Shown one piece after another: positions 21,350-32,720 of a stretch of 64,000 nt of DNA; position 1 is the first letter of the stretch, and the number at the start of each line of letters is the position of its first letter. The stretch is from Oscheius dolichura (Eukaryota; Nematoda; Chromadorea; Rhabditida; Rhabditidae): contig OW051496.1 in NCBI GenBank assembly GCA_932521035.1, forward strand, positions 1,674,001 through 1,738,000, written 5' to 3'. The notes under the pieces were generated by a model, which was not told the origin of the DNA, did no database searches, and worked only from the letters and a program-made list of their open reading frames with translations. Position numbers and translations under genes: made by a program.

Positions 21350-22255
21350 TGAAATAGTTTATGGAAAGGTTGAGAAATGGGAAATGTCGATTTGAACAAG
21401 GGAAGAGGCAGGCAAAGATCCTGATAAGGGGACTTCGATAAGAAACGGAAATTGTTGCAGCTGTCGAGTTTGCCAGTGTTTGGCTATTATAATTTTTAGC
21501 CGGCAATTCGGATCACAACAGTTTTAGCCGGCTACCTTCACAGATTATTGAGAAATTGAGGATTGTGCCACTGGCCAGGGATATCCCACTGAACATGAGG
21601 GAAATCGGGTATCAAACGACAGGAAATAATGAAAGACGGCTAACCGAAACTATTGTAATATTCAAAATCTTGAAAAACATCTCAAATCCGTCGCAGAACA
21701 CCGATTTCTCAAAGTGCCCCTATCTTTTTGAAACCCTCAAATTCATTCTTCCTCGCTCCTTGCCTTGTTATGCTGGATTTCTCTCCAAGTTCCACGGTGT
21801 CCGGGGTAATCGGTGACGGGGAATCCGCTGGTAACAGTTACAGCTCCGGAAGTCGTTGTCCTGGTTTGGAACAACCGGAATATGGGGTGCCCCTATCTTT
21901 TTGAAACGCTCTGTATGCAAAGTGAGCGCCATCTGTAAAAGTACTCCATCGGCTCAGGGTGACAACAGCGTTTTTGTTGATTTGTAGGTCCTTTATCATA
22001 ACGGCTGTATGTATCAATGTGCGTCTGTTAGTGCTTGCTTATTATTCACCGTTATTTGGTTACCTTCGTTATGAAAACGGTCGCTATGCCTATAATTTGA
22101 TAACCAAAGTCGTGGAGAGAAAGAATTTCCTTTGCAAAATGAAAGCAACCGCTGAAAAACGGAGCTTTAGAGCTGAAAAGGATCAAAATATCGGTGGAAA
22201 TGGCTAATAGCTGAAATTAGAGTGAGCCGTAGAGCCCAGCGATGATCGTTGCGGC
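21350..22255. other. Intergenic, no gene recognised
   Basis: A sequence GTGCCCCTATCTTTTTGAAA occurs twice (21715, 21890), 175 bp apart in direct orientation. Otherwise nothing is supported. Confidence 0.35.
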
Positions 22256-22264
22256 CCGTGTTAC

Positions 22265-22610
22265 GCAACGATCCAATATGGGTCTGCGTAATATCTTGGT
22301 TATTTCTCCATCTTTTTCAACAAACTAAAAACTCGGATGGCGAGGACGACCTGAGCTATCGTGCAGCCAAGTTTCAACCCAATCCTATGTGTGGAAAATT
22401 CAGGACAGACGCAAATGTGCAAAAATGCCGAATTTTACAGGATTTTTCGACGTTTGCGTCTGTCCTGGATTTTTCACACATAGGATCGGACTGAAATTTG
22501 GCTGGTGGATAGCTCGGATCCTCCTCCCCATTTATGTGTTTAGCTTATCGAAAAAGATGCAGAAATAACCGAGATATTCCGATTGCGGGCGCATGCGGGT
22601 CCGTATTGGG
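22265..22610. repeat. Long fold-back (hairpin) element
   Basis: Outer arms (AATATCTTGGTTATTTCTCC at 22300 and its near complement at 22563-22583) enclose inner arms (TCCTATGTGTGGAAAATTC..GGACAGACGCAAA against TTTGCGTCTGTCC..CACACATAGGA). Pairing extends over roughly 150 nt per arm with a small loop near 22420-22450. If transcribed it would form a long hairpin RNA. Confidence 0.6.
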
Positions 22611-22979
22611 CCGTTATATCACAGGTCCGGGTCCTGAAACTTGCCATTTTTCTGGCTGAGGGGCAATTCGGAGCATGTTGTCTCAGTCAGCTTCCCAAAA
22701 ACCAGAGCAAATAAGGGCGCCTTCTTATTCAGCTTCATTATCAGAAATTAGTGGTAGCTGCTCTCCGAACGTTACTTCAGTTGTATTATAACCTTCTTGA
22801 GATGTTTTGGTCCTCCTGCCCCCCGTCCCCTTTCCCAAAAACAGGCAAAAGCGCTTTTCAAACAAGCCATCTCGGCGTCAATAAATTTCTTTTGTTAGGC
22901 GCCTCGCCGCCTGTCTCCAGCCAACTACTCTCCGCCTCTACAGCTCATCGAAACAGTCTTTTGTCGATATAGGGAGATT

Positions 22980-23098
22980 TCACAGGCGCTTTTCATTCGC
23001 ATTCGCCGCTTCCAACGCCTCCCTACGCTTTTTCATCATCTCCTCTTTCTTCAGCAGACTCAGCTGTTTTAGCAGAGGTACGTCGATCAGTTCTAAAT
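22980..23098 (-). CDS. Terminal exon of an unrecognised gene, basic coiled coil
   Basis: After a TTCTCCAG acceptor on the minus strand the frame reads LELIDVPLLKQLSLLKKEEM then MKKRREALEAANANEKRL and stops at 22980. The heptad-like leucines and charge pattern look like a genuine protein end. No upstream exon was found. Confidence 0.3.
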
Positions 23099-23261
23099 CT
23101 GGAGAAAAGAACAGGCCATCCAGGGCCTAGGCACAGAAAACATTTTCACAACAAGACAAAATACTCACAAAATAACAGTAAAAATCTCTTTTCAGGCGAG
23201 AATTGTAACTGATAACCAACTATCATTAAACGGCAAACGCGACAAAGCATCAGAAGCAAAC

Positions 23262-23612
23262 AGAAATGGTAAACATCGCCTCTGGCACGAGCTACAGTAA
23301 GCCAAATTTCAGAATATTCGAGACGAGCGGACAAAAAGGACCGTCCGGACGAAGGGAACAGCCCGAAAAGGATGACATCCCCAATAAAAATGGTAAAATT
23401 GACCTATGGCACGTTCTACAGTAACCCAAACTGTAGGATATCCGAGATGAGTCGACAACGAAGACAAGTAGGATCAGTTGGACTTCGGGAGCCTGGTTGG
23501 CCATTAGGAAAAAGCGGAAAAACGATCGAATAATGGTAACAAAATGGGCTCTGGGTTACAGTAACCCAATCTTCAGAGCAATCGAGATTATTCGACGACA
23601 CGAACAATCGGA
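23262..23612 (+). repeat. Three-unit degenerate tandem repeat (~130 bp period)
   Basis: The block AATGGTAA...GGCACG...CTACAGTAACCCAAA...GATATTCGAGA...CGAC occurs near 23265, 23390 and 23532. The units are about 60-70% alike and unequally spaced. Not coding in any consistent frame. Confidence 0.5.
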
Positions 23613-23650
23613 AAGTGGACTACCACAACAAGGTTCGTTTTTTTTACCGA

Positions 23651-23848
23651 AGGGGGAAATTTCGAGACTTGCTAATTACCAATTCTTGAGTTTATTCGAA
23701 TAATGCCCTCAATTGGTCTTCCCCCTCATTGGTGACCGGGACCAATGAGGGGGGAAGCTGGGCTGCAAGTAAAATTTTTCGAAGTGGGGCCACTTCGAGA
23801 AAATTGGTGTGCCCCTGGTAATTAGCAAGTCCCGAAATTTCCCCCCTG
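23651..23848. repeat. 198-bp MITE with 30-bp TIRs and an inner palindrome
   Basis: Left end GGGGGAAATTTCGAGACTTG continuing CTAATTACCA pairs with the right end GGTAATTAGCAAG/CCGAAATTTCCCCC. In the middle CCCCTCATTGGT and ACCAATGAGGGG form a second perfect palindrome. No coding capacity. Confidence 0.6.
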
Positions 23849-23849
23849 T

Positions 23850-24450
23850 GTATTTTACATAAGGAAACAACATATGATTTGAAATGTTCTGCCCTGATAT
23901 AAAGTCGATGGTTGTAGCAGATAGCCCCCAGTATCCCCATTTGTCCCAACTTTTCTTGATTTTGAAGCCCCTTTTGGGGTGCCATGTTACTTTCTCTACC
24001 TAATACCCGTTCTCAAGAAGAAAGGTAAGTGGATAAAACATTATTGAAAAAATAAAACATTATTAAGTGCAGGTAAGTCAAATGACACCAATGGGTTAGG
24101 CAAGCAATGCGGCTGGTACTGTGGTGGGTCGCGGACTACCGGCCACCTTTCAACCAGTAAACGTGTTAGACCAAATTGGATAATTATCATATAACAATCC
24201 TTTTGTGGCCTTATTATACAAACAGTGTATTAGCTAGCACGTTGAATCAATAGAATGAAATGCGTGCCAAAAAGATAGGATCATCTATATTTTCGACGGT
24301 TACCATTGAGAGAGGGGGATGACTTCAGAATGTGAGAGCCTTACCAAAGGATTTTCTGCAGAATACACTAAAAGGAATTTAGTAAAAAACAGGATTGGCT
24401 CTTTTAGCAGAGTTGTCAGGATTTTCTTGATCGACAAATAAGCAGCCCGT
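23850..24450. other. Intergenic, nothing recognised
   Basis: AT-rich, no supported gene. Confidence 0.3.
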
Positions 24451-24532
24451 CGCGGCCAACTCCGTCACCACCGCTGGACTGGCCTTCGCCCTCCTTTGGG
24501 CTGCGACGCTTAAACGAATAAAGTTTTAAAGA
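24451..24532 (+). pseudogene. 3' fragment of the small secreted peptide gene at 34091
   Basis: About 80 bp match the 3' end of the 34091 gene (coding for AANSVTTAGLAFALLWA, here followed by TLKRIKF) including the downstream AATAAA. The signal peptide and 5' half are missing, so it is a duplicated remnant. Confidence 0.6.
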
Positions 24533-25542
24533 GGGCCTCGAGTTTTATTTTTTACATAGTTTCTTTATTCGCATCGTGGCGTACAATAGTTTGCGCTGGC
24601 CTTGCGTGTACCGCTGCCTTTCTTTCTGAAGTTTGATACGTTGCCTAGAACTGTTTATCTCAGGCGAAGAGAAATAAACAAAATATTTTCCGTTTTTCTC
24701 TTCTCTTTTTCGATGTCAGACGACGACCGAGGGGAATTACTACTAGAGACTCTGTTAAACAACTGCTAAGCCATTCTTACTTCTGTCATAAGACCCGGCA
24801 AACATTCTTGTTGGCGTGTTTTACCGTTCCCTTATATATTTTCTTTTCTTTGTAGCTCTCGCTTAGCCCGTGATATCGCAAAATCCTTGCGTGGTGGGAC
24901 TCTTCGCCGGACTGATACAGCCAGCTGTCGTCTCTTTTATGACACAGGTATGCCTTTTCACGCAACTTCACTCTAAACATCTAACCAAAACAATGTCATC
25001 AGCATGAAATTTAAAGGTATCACGAAATATTAGAATATTTGTCCTTATTTGATATTGCTTATTGCCTCCCGTGATCCAATTAAATAAAATTCCTGGAACA
25101 AATAGTCTCGAAAAATCTCCAATTTTTGAACTTTCTTCTCCCGAAAGTGATAGTTTTTTCCTAGAACGAAACGGTTATTGAAAATCAGTGAGGAGAAAAG
25201 GAGATTGACGTTTTACAGATAGTTTGGAACGTTTGATGCGCTTTGAGGAATAGGAACTGCAAAAAGTGACCATTGAGAAGATGTTGTATGAAATAATCGA
25301 CCACTGGGAAAAAACAATGAGTATGAAATTTAACGAAACAGCGAAACATTGGAGACTTTCAAAAGCGGTTCAAGAAATAACTAATTACAGGCTCCTCTAA
25401 TTAATAAATAGAATTTCCGATACAAATAACGTTTAAAATTGTCCAGGAAAACAGAACGCGTACAGAATTCCCTCATAATCCCAGTTGGGAACCTTTCCCA
25501 CTTGTTGAGCTGGTAAAAACTGAATAAAATCATTATTTTCAG
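24533..25542. other. Intergenic; upstream exons of the MFS gene not found
   Basis: A minus-strand open frame at 24786-24980 begins MFRVKLREKAYLCHKRDDSW but has no recognisable family or splice partner. I see nothing else. Confidence 0.25.
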
Positions 25543-26098
25543 CTAATTCCCTCGAATGAAATCGGCCGTGTCTTTTCGCTCTTTGGGATCGGCGCCGACT
25601 TGGCTCTCGTTGTAGCAACCCTGGTATATAGTCTTCTCTACGAGTCAGTTTCAATTCCGCCATGGAAGAAGTGAGCAACATTTCAGAGTCTCTGTTCCCT
25701 GGTCGCCGTCCTTCATCTTTTTCATATTGTTCACTCTCCAGGCGTTTGTCCTTCTCGCCATGCTTTGGGTCCATTGGCAGAGTCGGAAAGAAGGAATCGG
25801 CAACGATATCCAGCCGGACGTCAAGCCGAGAAGTGTCCAGAAGGCAATTTCAATGATTGGCGAGTCCCCCAGCTTGGACGACCCTTTGAGCCAGAAAAAA
25901 TCCCCTTCAAAGCCCAAATTCTTCGCGAAACATCAGGTTTATTCCATTTTTTTTCTAATAAATACGATAATTTTCCAGATTTCAATCATTCAACACGCGG
26001 AGGACCTGGAAAATCAACAGAATCAGGTGACATTGTGGGCCAGTACGGAGGATCTGCGCCAGCCGCAGAGGAATTCCAGCCAGGTGGCATTCTATTAA
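25543..26098 (+). CDS. 3' end of a major-facilitator (SLC46-like) transporter
   Basis: The exon at 25543 after an ATTTTCAG acceptor reads LIPSNEIGRVFSLFGIGADL then ALVVATLVYSLLYE. A 43-nt intron (GTCAGT...TTTCAG) joins it to VSVPWSPSFIFFILFTLQAF then VLLAMLWVHWQSRKE. A further intron (GTTTAT...TTCCAG, near 25939-25980) leads to ISIIQHAEDLENQQNQ and the stop at 26096. The E-x-G-[RK]-V/A-F-S loop followed by two helices and a cytoplasmic tail is the C-terminal end of MFS carriers, best resembling the SLC46/proton-coupled folate transporter family. Earlier helices are absent upstream, so this is a 5'-truncated copy or a gene with a distant 5' part. An AATAAA lies near 26220. Confidence 0.55.
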
Positions 26099-26104
26099 AA
26101 AAGT

Positions 26105-26450
26105 AGGGGGAAGAAAAGACAAAAGATATCTCAGCTACGTGTATCCCTGCTCAAAAACAACGTTTCTGTTGCATTGTACATTTCATACGGTATCCTGTTA
26201 GTGATCTCAAATTGTCATAATAAAGTTGATTTATTTATTCGTTTATGGGTTTTATGGGAGGTATTTATTTTCTCCGTAGCCAGAAGCATTAGCAAAGTTT
26301 TTGGAGGCGTAGACGGGTGTGCCGTGTATTTGCGTCCGTATCGCGGTCATTTTTTGTCCGATTACAAAAAATCAAAGACCTTGTTGGAGAGCACATCTAG
26401 ACGATTCTAACGAGCCAGTTACAGCTTGTGAAGAATTGTGAAACTATACG
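26105..26450. other. 3' flank of the MFS fragment, nothing else recognised
   Basis: Contains the probable polyadenylation signal near 26220. No gene. Confidence 0.3.
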
Positions 26451-26458
26451 GATTTTTC

Positions 26459-26826
26459 GGCCAACGTTCAAGCACACCGCACCCAAAAACTCACCCAATG
26501 CGCCCTGCGCTCGAATAATTCGACCTTGCTTATTTTTTTAATGTCTATCTTGTTCAGAATTTTATGGCGGATAAGCTGATATAGGTTATATTCCATAAAA
26601 ACAAGAAATTGCTGAAATATAACCCAAACTAGAGTTTTTGAGGTGAACATAGTGTTTCTATCGATAACTCAGCAATTTCTAATCTTTATGGAATATAACC
26701 TATATCAGCTTGTCCACCATAAAATTCTGAACTAGATAGACATAAAAATAATAAGCAAGGGAAAATTAATCGAGCGCAGGGCGCATTTGGTGATGCTTTG
26801 GGGGTCGGTGAGGGAGAACGTTCGCC
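26459..26826. mobile_element. Mutator-like MITE with long TIRs and 9-bp TSD
   Basis: The 368-bp element has long inverted arms (left GGCCAACGTTCAAGCACACC, right the diverged complement). It is bounded by the exact 9-bp direct repeat GGATTTTTC at 26450-26458 and 26827-26835. No transposase. The 9-bp target duplication with long TIRs fits Mutator-like elements. Confidence 0.75.
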
Positions 26827-26835
26827 GGATTTTTC

Positions 26836-27549
26836 AGACTTCTGGGCTCTGTTGAACGTTTGGCGGCCAGTGGAATGTTTTACGGCCTGGACTTGCAGTT
26901 TCATAATTTCCCGCCCATTTCAAAAATTCAAGTATCGCCTAGGAGAGCAAATCAAGTCGGTTCCGATTTGTTAATTTTCAGCCCAATAATCCTTACAGAA
27001 AACTATCTAGCGAGGCAAATAACAATTTTCCGGAATTTTGCTCACGTTTGTTTTTGTAGAAAGCCTTTTGTAAGGGTTACCAAGCTGGAACTAGGTTTGT
27101 TCCAACCGTCTTGACCCGCTCTTCAAGATAATACTTGAATTGTTGAAAATAGTTGAGAAATGAGCAAGTTACAGCTGAAAAATAATCTTTTGGCCACCTA
27201 AAGTACAGCAGAGCGGACTTTTGTTCGTAGACTTTTTAACGAATAGATGGGGCAGTCCTTTAACCATGGAAAATCCCTATGTAAGTAACACGATTGTACT
27301 CCGCACGATCTCTTCGATCCTTAGTCTCGTGCTCTTGGCAATTCGGACGAGAAATTGAAAAATGTAGGTAAGAAAAAGACGTAAATGAGTGCCTGACGCT
27401 GCTGGAAGTTCTTCCGCTGATAAGAATAAAGACGGGGCGACGCTTATCAATGGATCCTGCATCAATAAGTCTCCCAGCACTTTTCTCACTTCGCCCTTCA
27501 TTAGTTTCCGTCTATTGATCCCACCAATCCATCTATTTCAGCTGTCAAA
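26836..27549. other. Intergenic 5' flank of K2
   Basis: No supported gene. Open frames on both strands here lack splice support. Confidence 0.3.
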
Positions 27550-30500
27550 ATGAGTGACGATCCAGTTATGCAAATGTACGAGGCGCAGGCAATAGCAGTA
27601 GAACAACAGATGGAAATAAATAGATTGAAAAGGGAAAAAGAAGAATTGGAGGAGAGATTGAGGAGAGTTGATCTGGGTAGAGAAGGTAGGAAATTGTAGA
27701 GCAGCTCGAGGATCATTTTTTAGGAAGATCCGCCGAATCATCCAGTCCAAAATTTAACGACGGTGAGAAAGTGCACATAAGAAATAGAGATTTTTCAGTT
27801 TGGACAGCTATAAATGATTTAAAACAACAGTATACTGATGTGAATAATATACAAGAAGAGATTCGAGTTGATTTGAATAGCTTGAAAGAGACGAATAGAA
27901 TTGATATAGCCAATATGCAACAACAAATGGAAGAGAGTAGGTTACCTTTGTAATTATATATAACGGAATCTGGAACAATATACCGTCTTTCTTCTAATTA
28001 GCGCCCCTCCAGGGGGGTTATCAAGGGCACCCGACCCGAACCTCACTGAGAAATGATAACTGAACTTATGGTTTTTGATGGATGTTTCCGATGAAGAAAA
28101 TTTTGATCAGCTCTTTGAAGTAACGGCGCTTTCCGTTTTTCCAGAAGTGGTTGATAATATGGCTACCTTTTATCACGCTGAGGCTTCATATTATTTTCAA
28201 CTAGTATGCCTCCGGCTGCCTTTGGCCGCGTTCGGATTAAAAATTTGACGGTCGAATAACATTTGACAGTCAGATTAGGTCAAACGGTCGAAACTTTCTG
28301 CTTCTCTCCTATTTGACCTGTCAATCCGAACAAACGACAGGTCTTACAGACAGACAGACAGACACACAGAGATCTGCCTATTATTAGGGTAGGATAATAT
28401 TCTACGTAAAATTTCATAGAGGTACAGCAAAAATTGAGTTGTCAAAATGTATACTGAGCCTCCGATACTTGAAACTCGATGTCGCGGAGACCTTCTTTTC
28501 AGGATTAAAAATCAGGGATAGCCTCTCCAGAGCTTTTACATGCCATATGTTGGCTCAGGCCGCTCCACAGGTTTGTCACTTTTGTTGATCACCAATAGAT
28601 TCTTAAATTTTTAGGAGCAGAAACAGTTACTCGGAGAGCTCATCTACGCATTGATTGCCAAGATGTACCCTGGAATGAAGGAAGCAGGAAAGATCACTGG
28701 AATGATGTTGGAGATCGACAATTCGGCACTTGTCATGATGCTGCAGGACAACGATTTGTTCCGTTCCAAAGTCGAAGAGGCATCGGCAGTTCTTCAGCAA
28801 TCTGCTCCTAAGAACGCCTAAACATTTAACCCCATCTAATATGTTCCCCTTTGGGAAATTTTATCTTCCTATTTTGTTCCTTTTGGCTCCAGAGCTGAAA
28901 ATTGGTCTACCTTTATGAAATTTTACGTAGAATATTATACAAGAAAGCACGAAGCCCCAGCGTGGCAAAAAGTACCCTACTCGCCACACTTGTGGCTTAA
29001 AGGGGCTATCAGGGACATTATTTGGTTACGGTAGGCGCGCCATCAAAATTTCACGAATTCGTAATATTTTTGCGGAATATGTCACCATAGACGTTCAGGA
29101 AATGTCAAAAAACGAGAAAAAATTCAAAAACTGGTGTTCCGCCAAAGCGCGCCAAAGGCGGAGGACGCTAGTTAGTTCAGTCGCTGCGGGACCCACTACC
29201 GGAAAAAAAGGTCCCTGACAGTCCCTTTTACCTAAGAGAAGAAATGTGGTATGGAAAAAATGATAAATTTCGACACTTTTTTCAGCTTGTGCGGCTATGA
29301 ATGACTTACGAAAGCAATGTAGTGACATGAATAACTTACTGGAAAAGACTCGTACTGATATCAATGGCTTACACCAGAATGCTGCTCAGAATTCTCCAAA
29401 AAGTATTTTTCTTGACAGTAGTATCAGTTTTATTTTCAGTTACTCAAAGACAAAACACAATTGAGAGCGAGAAAGCGGAACAGAAACCAAGTTGGATCAA
29501 GAAAATAGTAGAAAAAATAAGTGAACAGAAAAGAAATACTGTAAGTTTTCCAATTTACAAATCAGAGACTTTAGATTTTGATAATTGGAGGAGTGAAAAA
29601 TAATAAGACAGAATACGCTGGTGTGGCAGTATTGAGCGCTGACAGGTCGAAATGGATAGAATTAAAATTGAAACTACCTTATGAGGCTAGTGGTAGAGGA
29701 GTAGTCTATCTTGATGAAGAAATCTATCTATTCGGTGGTGTCAATAATACTAAAGCGTTGTATAAATTGGACAAAAATATTAAATGGATACGACTGGCTG
29801 ATATGAATGAGGGACGCAGATGGATTACAAATAGTTGTTTGGAATGGAATGGAGATATTTGGGTATTTGGAGGACGGAATGAAAAGGGTGAATTTCTAAA
29901 AAGTGTGGAACGATATGATCCGAAGGAGAATAAATGGACACAGATGCCGTAAGTATTGTTTGCCTCTTCTTTTCCTTCCCGAAAAAGTTCTATCCTTTAG
30001 TACCAGTACTTTCTTCTTGGTAACACGTTCCCTGTGTTCAATGAAATCTTGAAAATTATCAGAAACTTTTAGGGAAATGAAAACTGTTAGAGCTTGGGCT
30101 GCTACAGCATTATGGAATCATAAAATAATTATTTCTGGAGGATGGATTGCTAAGACGACCACCACAAGAACAACTGAATGTTTTGATCCGGAAGATGGTT
30201 GTTGGGTTGATTTTCCCGATATGCCGACAGTTAGTGGTGGTCATTTTCTCGTCTCTTATAGAAATAAGCTCATTTTAATCGGAGGAATCGATGAAGAAAC
30301 ATATAACACCGTCTGGGAGCTAGACCCTCTGCAATCAAATACTGAATGGGAACCGTTACCACCAATGAAATATCCTTCCTATCAATTCGCTGGAATAGTT
30401 CTTGATAATGAAATCTATGCAATTGGTGGATATCAAGGAGGAAAATTGCCAGATTTGAGTCGAGTTGAAATATTCGATGGAGAACGGTGGCGAGATGGAC

Positions 30501-30586
30501 CATCTCTTCCTTATACGTGGAGTTGTATGTCCTCTGTGATTATTCCCCAACACTTCGCCGATCGTCTTTGTGCTTACAAACCATAA
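27550..30586 (+). CDS. Coiled-coil/kelch protein (kelch cluster member K2)
   Basis: Starts at 27550 ([20 protein letters not shown]). The first exons are strongly helical ([60 protein letters not shown]). After a 1.3-kb transposon-filled intron (about 27955-29288) and two short introns comes the kelch module. Exon A runs from [10 protein letters not shown] to KENKWTQMP (29613-29951). After a GTAAGT donor, exon B runs from [20 protein letters not shown] to ADRLCAYKP and TAA at 30586. Six blades with GG and W signatures are visible. Apart from the transposons the frame is intact, with canonical splice sites, so it may be functional. It is the closest relative of the copies at 37.0 and 47.4 kb. 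Confidence 0.85.
28201..28394 (-). mobile_element. 194-bp non-autonomous Helitron in a K2 intron
   Basis: On the minus strand it starts TCCTACCCTAATAATAGG preceded by A, runs through a CTGTCTGTCTGTCTG tract and a GGCCAAAGGC hairpin, and ends CTAG followed by T. The TC start, CTRR end and insertion between A and T are Helitron hallmarks. Its first 115 bp match 32721 onward. Confidence 0.7.
28395..28943 (+). mobile_element. TIR element that has captured a PABP gene fragment
   Basis: Inverted ends TATTCTACGTAAAATTTCAT..AGGTA at 28398-28428 and the matching complement at 28912-28942 (30 bp, one or two mismatches) enclose two exons and an intron of a poly(A)-binding protein gene. No transposase. 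It abuts the mini-Helitron on its left. Confidence 0.65.
28499..28821 (+). pseudogene. C-terminal MLLE/PABC domain of poly(A)-binding protein, captured fragment
   Basis: The first exon ends MLAQAAPQ at 28570. A 48-nt intron (GTTTGT...TTTTTAG) follows. The second exon, 28619-28821, reads [20 protein letters not shown], then [18 protein letters not shown], then [14 protein letters not shown] and a stop. This is the five-helix MLLE domain that in PABP binds PAM2 peptides; the KITGMxLE core is present. The RNA-binding domains are absent. The intron is retained, so it came from genomic DNA, not from retrotransposition. It lies inside an intron of K2 in the sense orientation and within terminal inverted repeats, so it is most likely a transduplicated fragment. 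It could in principle be spliced into K2 transcripts. Confidence 0.8.
28996..29233. mobile_element. TTAA-type MITE in a K2 intron
   Basis: Left end TTAAAGGGGCTATCAGGGAC; right end GTCCCTGACAGTCCCTTTTA. The inverted ends match and the TTAA is intact on the left and one base altered on the right. Same family as ends near 57018-57052. Confidence 0.5.
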
Positions 30587-30589
30587 ATA

Positions 30590-31185
30590 ACATTGAGTAA
30601 ATTGTTTATACACTGCCAATTACGTGTAACAACCGAAGTAAGTGGGAAAGAAAGATTGACAAGGATTTCTTTTTCTATCATGATTATGGAATTGTTTTTG
30701 AAAGCGTAGGAGGTTGTGGGGCTAAAATTCAATTATTTTGTTAGATACAAAGTCTCATTGGCCCTCTCCATCTTAGCGACTGGCGTGTTTAGTAAACACT
30801 GTTTAGAGAAGACGTGTCGGGGTGAGAAAGGCCTGAGTATCTGAAGTTTACTTTAAAGGGAGCCTACCGCAGTAAAATTGCGCGCTACAGTATGCCCTGC
30901 CGACATCTTACGGGTGCGGCGGCTGCGCATTACATAATCTTGGATTATTAGTTTTTATCCATTTTTGATGCTATTTTCACATTTTCCAACGATTTTTAAT
31001 GGCATATTTATTAGAAAATGTTACAATAAGTATCATGAAAGCGAAGCAGACGTTTTTGGGCAAGCAGTAGTCCTCTATCCTTCTTCGTTCGATTCTGAAA
31101 ACAACTTTATAAAATCATGATTCCTGATTCTAAACAGATAAACTGACCGGAAAATTTCTCCACATCGTTCTCCTCGTTGAAGCGG
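30590..31185. other. Intergenic with one TTAA-element terminus
   Basis: TTTAAAGGGAGCCTACCGCA near 30852 continues AGTAAAATTGCGCGCTACAG, also found near 40722. The remaining sequence is not recognised. Confidence 0.35.
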
Positions 31186-32208
31186 GCGTGATTTGGGTTT
31201 ACTCAGCACATGCCAAGCCCTTTTTTTTATTTTGATGGCATAACTTTGTTCAGTTAAGAGATATCAAATATCTGACTTTGCCATCGTGCTCCTCGTAGTT
31301 GATTACCCCTAATGACCAATTTTCATGAAATTTGCCCAAAAAATAGATGAGCTACGACTACAAACGTGTTTTGAAAAGTGGCACCGTACGCCGTCTGCGT
31401 TCGCTCGCTGTGGCGCTTTCCGCTGTGGCTCTTTTTTTTCAAAACCTTTTGTACGCGTCCAAAAACTTCTAGAAAACAAAGACATATATACAGTTTTTTT
31501 ACGCTGATTCTGAATATGTAATAAAACAATTGGGTACATGTGTTAGTTTTTAAGCAATAGCATCAAACATATTTTTTCATGGTTGTTTCGGTATCCCTTT
31601 TCGGCTAGAGAATTTTGAAAGTCTGACATGGTTATCTTATTCGGGATGGTGTTTTACACCTTGGTACCTATTTTCATAAAAGTTGGCTGAAAAATGGAAG
31701 AGCCACAGCATCAAACAGATGCGGCACGTCGTCGATGGGGTGCTTTTCGCTGTGGCCTCCTTTTAAAAAGGTTGTGTGTCCATCCAAAACCTTTGCAAAA
31801 GACACAGTTTTTTACGCTGATTCTGAATATGTAATAAAAAAATTAGGTAGATGGGTTAGTTTTTTAGCTATACCATCAACCATTCTATTTCATGTTTCTG
31901 CACGGAGCCCATTTCGGCTAATGAATTTTGAACATTCGACATCGCTATCTTATTTGGCATGAGTGTTTAGCTTTTGGCACAAATTTTCATGAAAATTGGC
32001 TGAAAATGGAAGAGCCGCAACATCACACAGAGGCGACGCGCAGCCGCCGTGCCTGTTGAATATCGCATTTTTTCTGGCAGTTGGACTGTAGAGCCGTAGA
32101 TGCTTCCTAAAACGACCTCATTCGTGGCTTCTTTGAACCCTACAATTTTTTTGGTTGTGTCTTTTATTTTCGTGGCGCAAGCTTTAGGATCTATGATATT
32201 CTACCGAA
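31186..32208 (+). repeat. ~1.05-kb dispersed repeat, copy 2
   Basis: Same three-unit structure as 6140-7196 and more than 95% alike by eye. Its left boundary lacks the perfect hairpin seen in copy 1. Confidence 0.6.
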
Positions 32209-32636
32209 TATCAACAAAAAGGGAACAATCCGTTTGTTAAAAAGAGATGAATCTCAATAAAAAGGGTGATTTGGGAGACTGTACAAAAAGGGAACAATAG
32301 GGAAGAACCCCAAGGACACAACAAAAAGAGAACAATACTCGTTCAGTTAAAATATAACCAAATCACGGCGGCTCGTAGTGCGGATGCAGTCGTGCATTTA
32401 GACACGTTCCCAACCACGGCTATCTTTTCGGATATTGCCCTTTCTCAGCAATTTTCGGCAATGAATTATGTTCAGCCATGAAAATAGGACTCTGGGATAG
32501 AAATGAAGGCATTGCCTCTGGTAACGGTTATTTCCATGACACAAAATACTGATAAAGCGGACATATGCGGGGGGTCGAGGGGGCGGCAGCCATCACCCTT
32601 TTTATTGAGATTCCTCTTTTTAACAAACGGATAAAC
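32209..32636. mobile_element. Fold-back element, copy 2 with deleted right arm
   Basis: Left arm as in 7197-7345. The right arm is reduced to about 40 bp (CACCCTTTTTATTGAGATT...AACAAACGGAT). It follows the 1.05-kb repeat directly, as in copy 1. Confidence 0.6.
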
Positions 32637-32720
32637 ATTAGAAAACATCAATAGAAACAAAAATTGCAAAAATATCACAAGTCTTTTCACAAAAAAAAAA
32701 TTTGCGCAGAGCTTCGCCTA

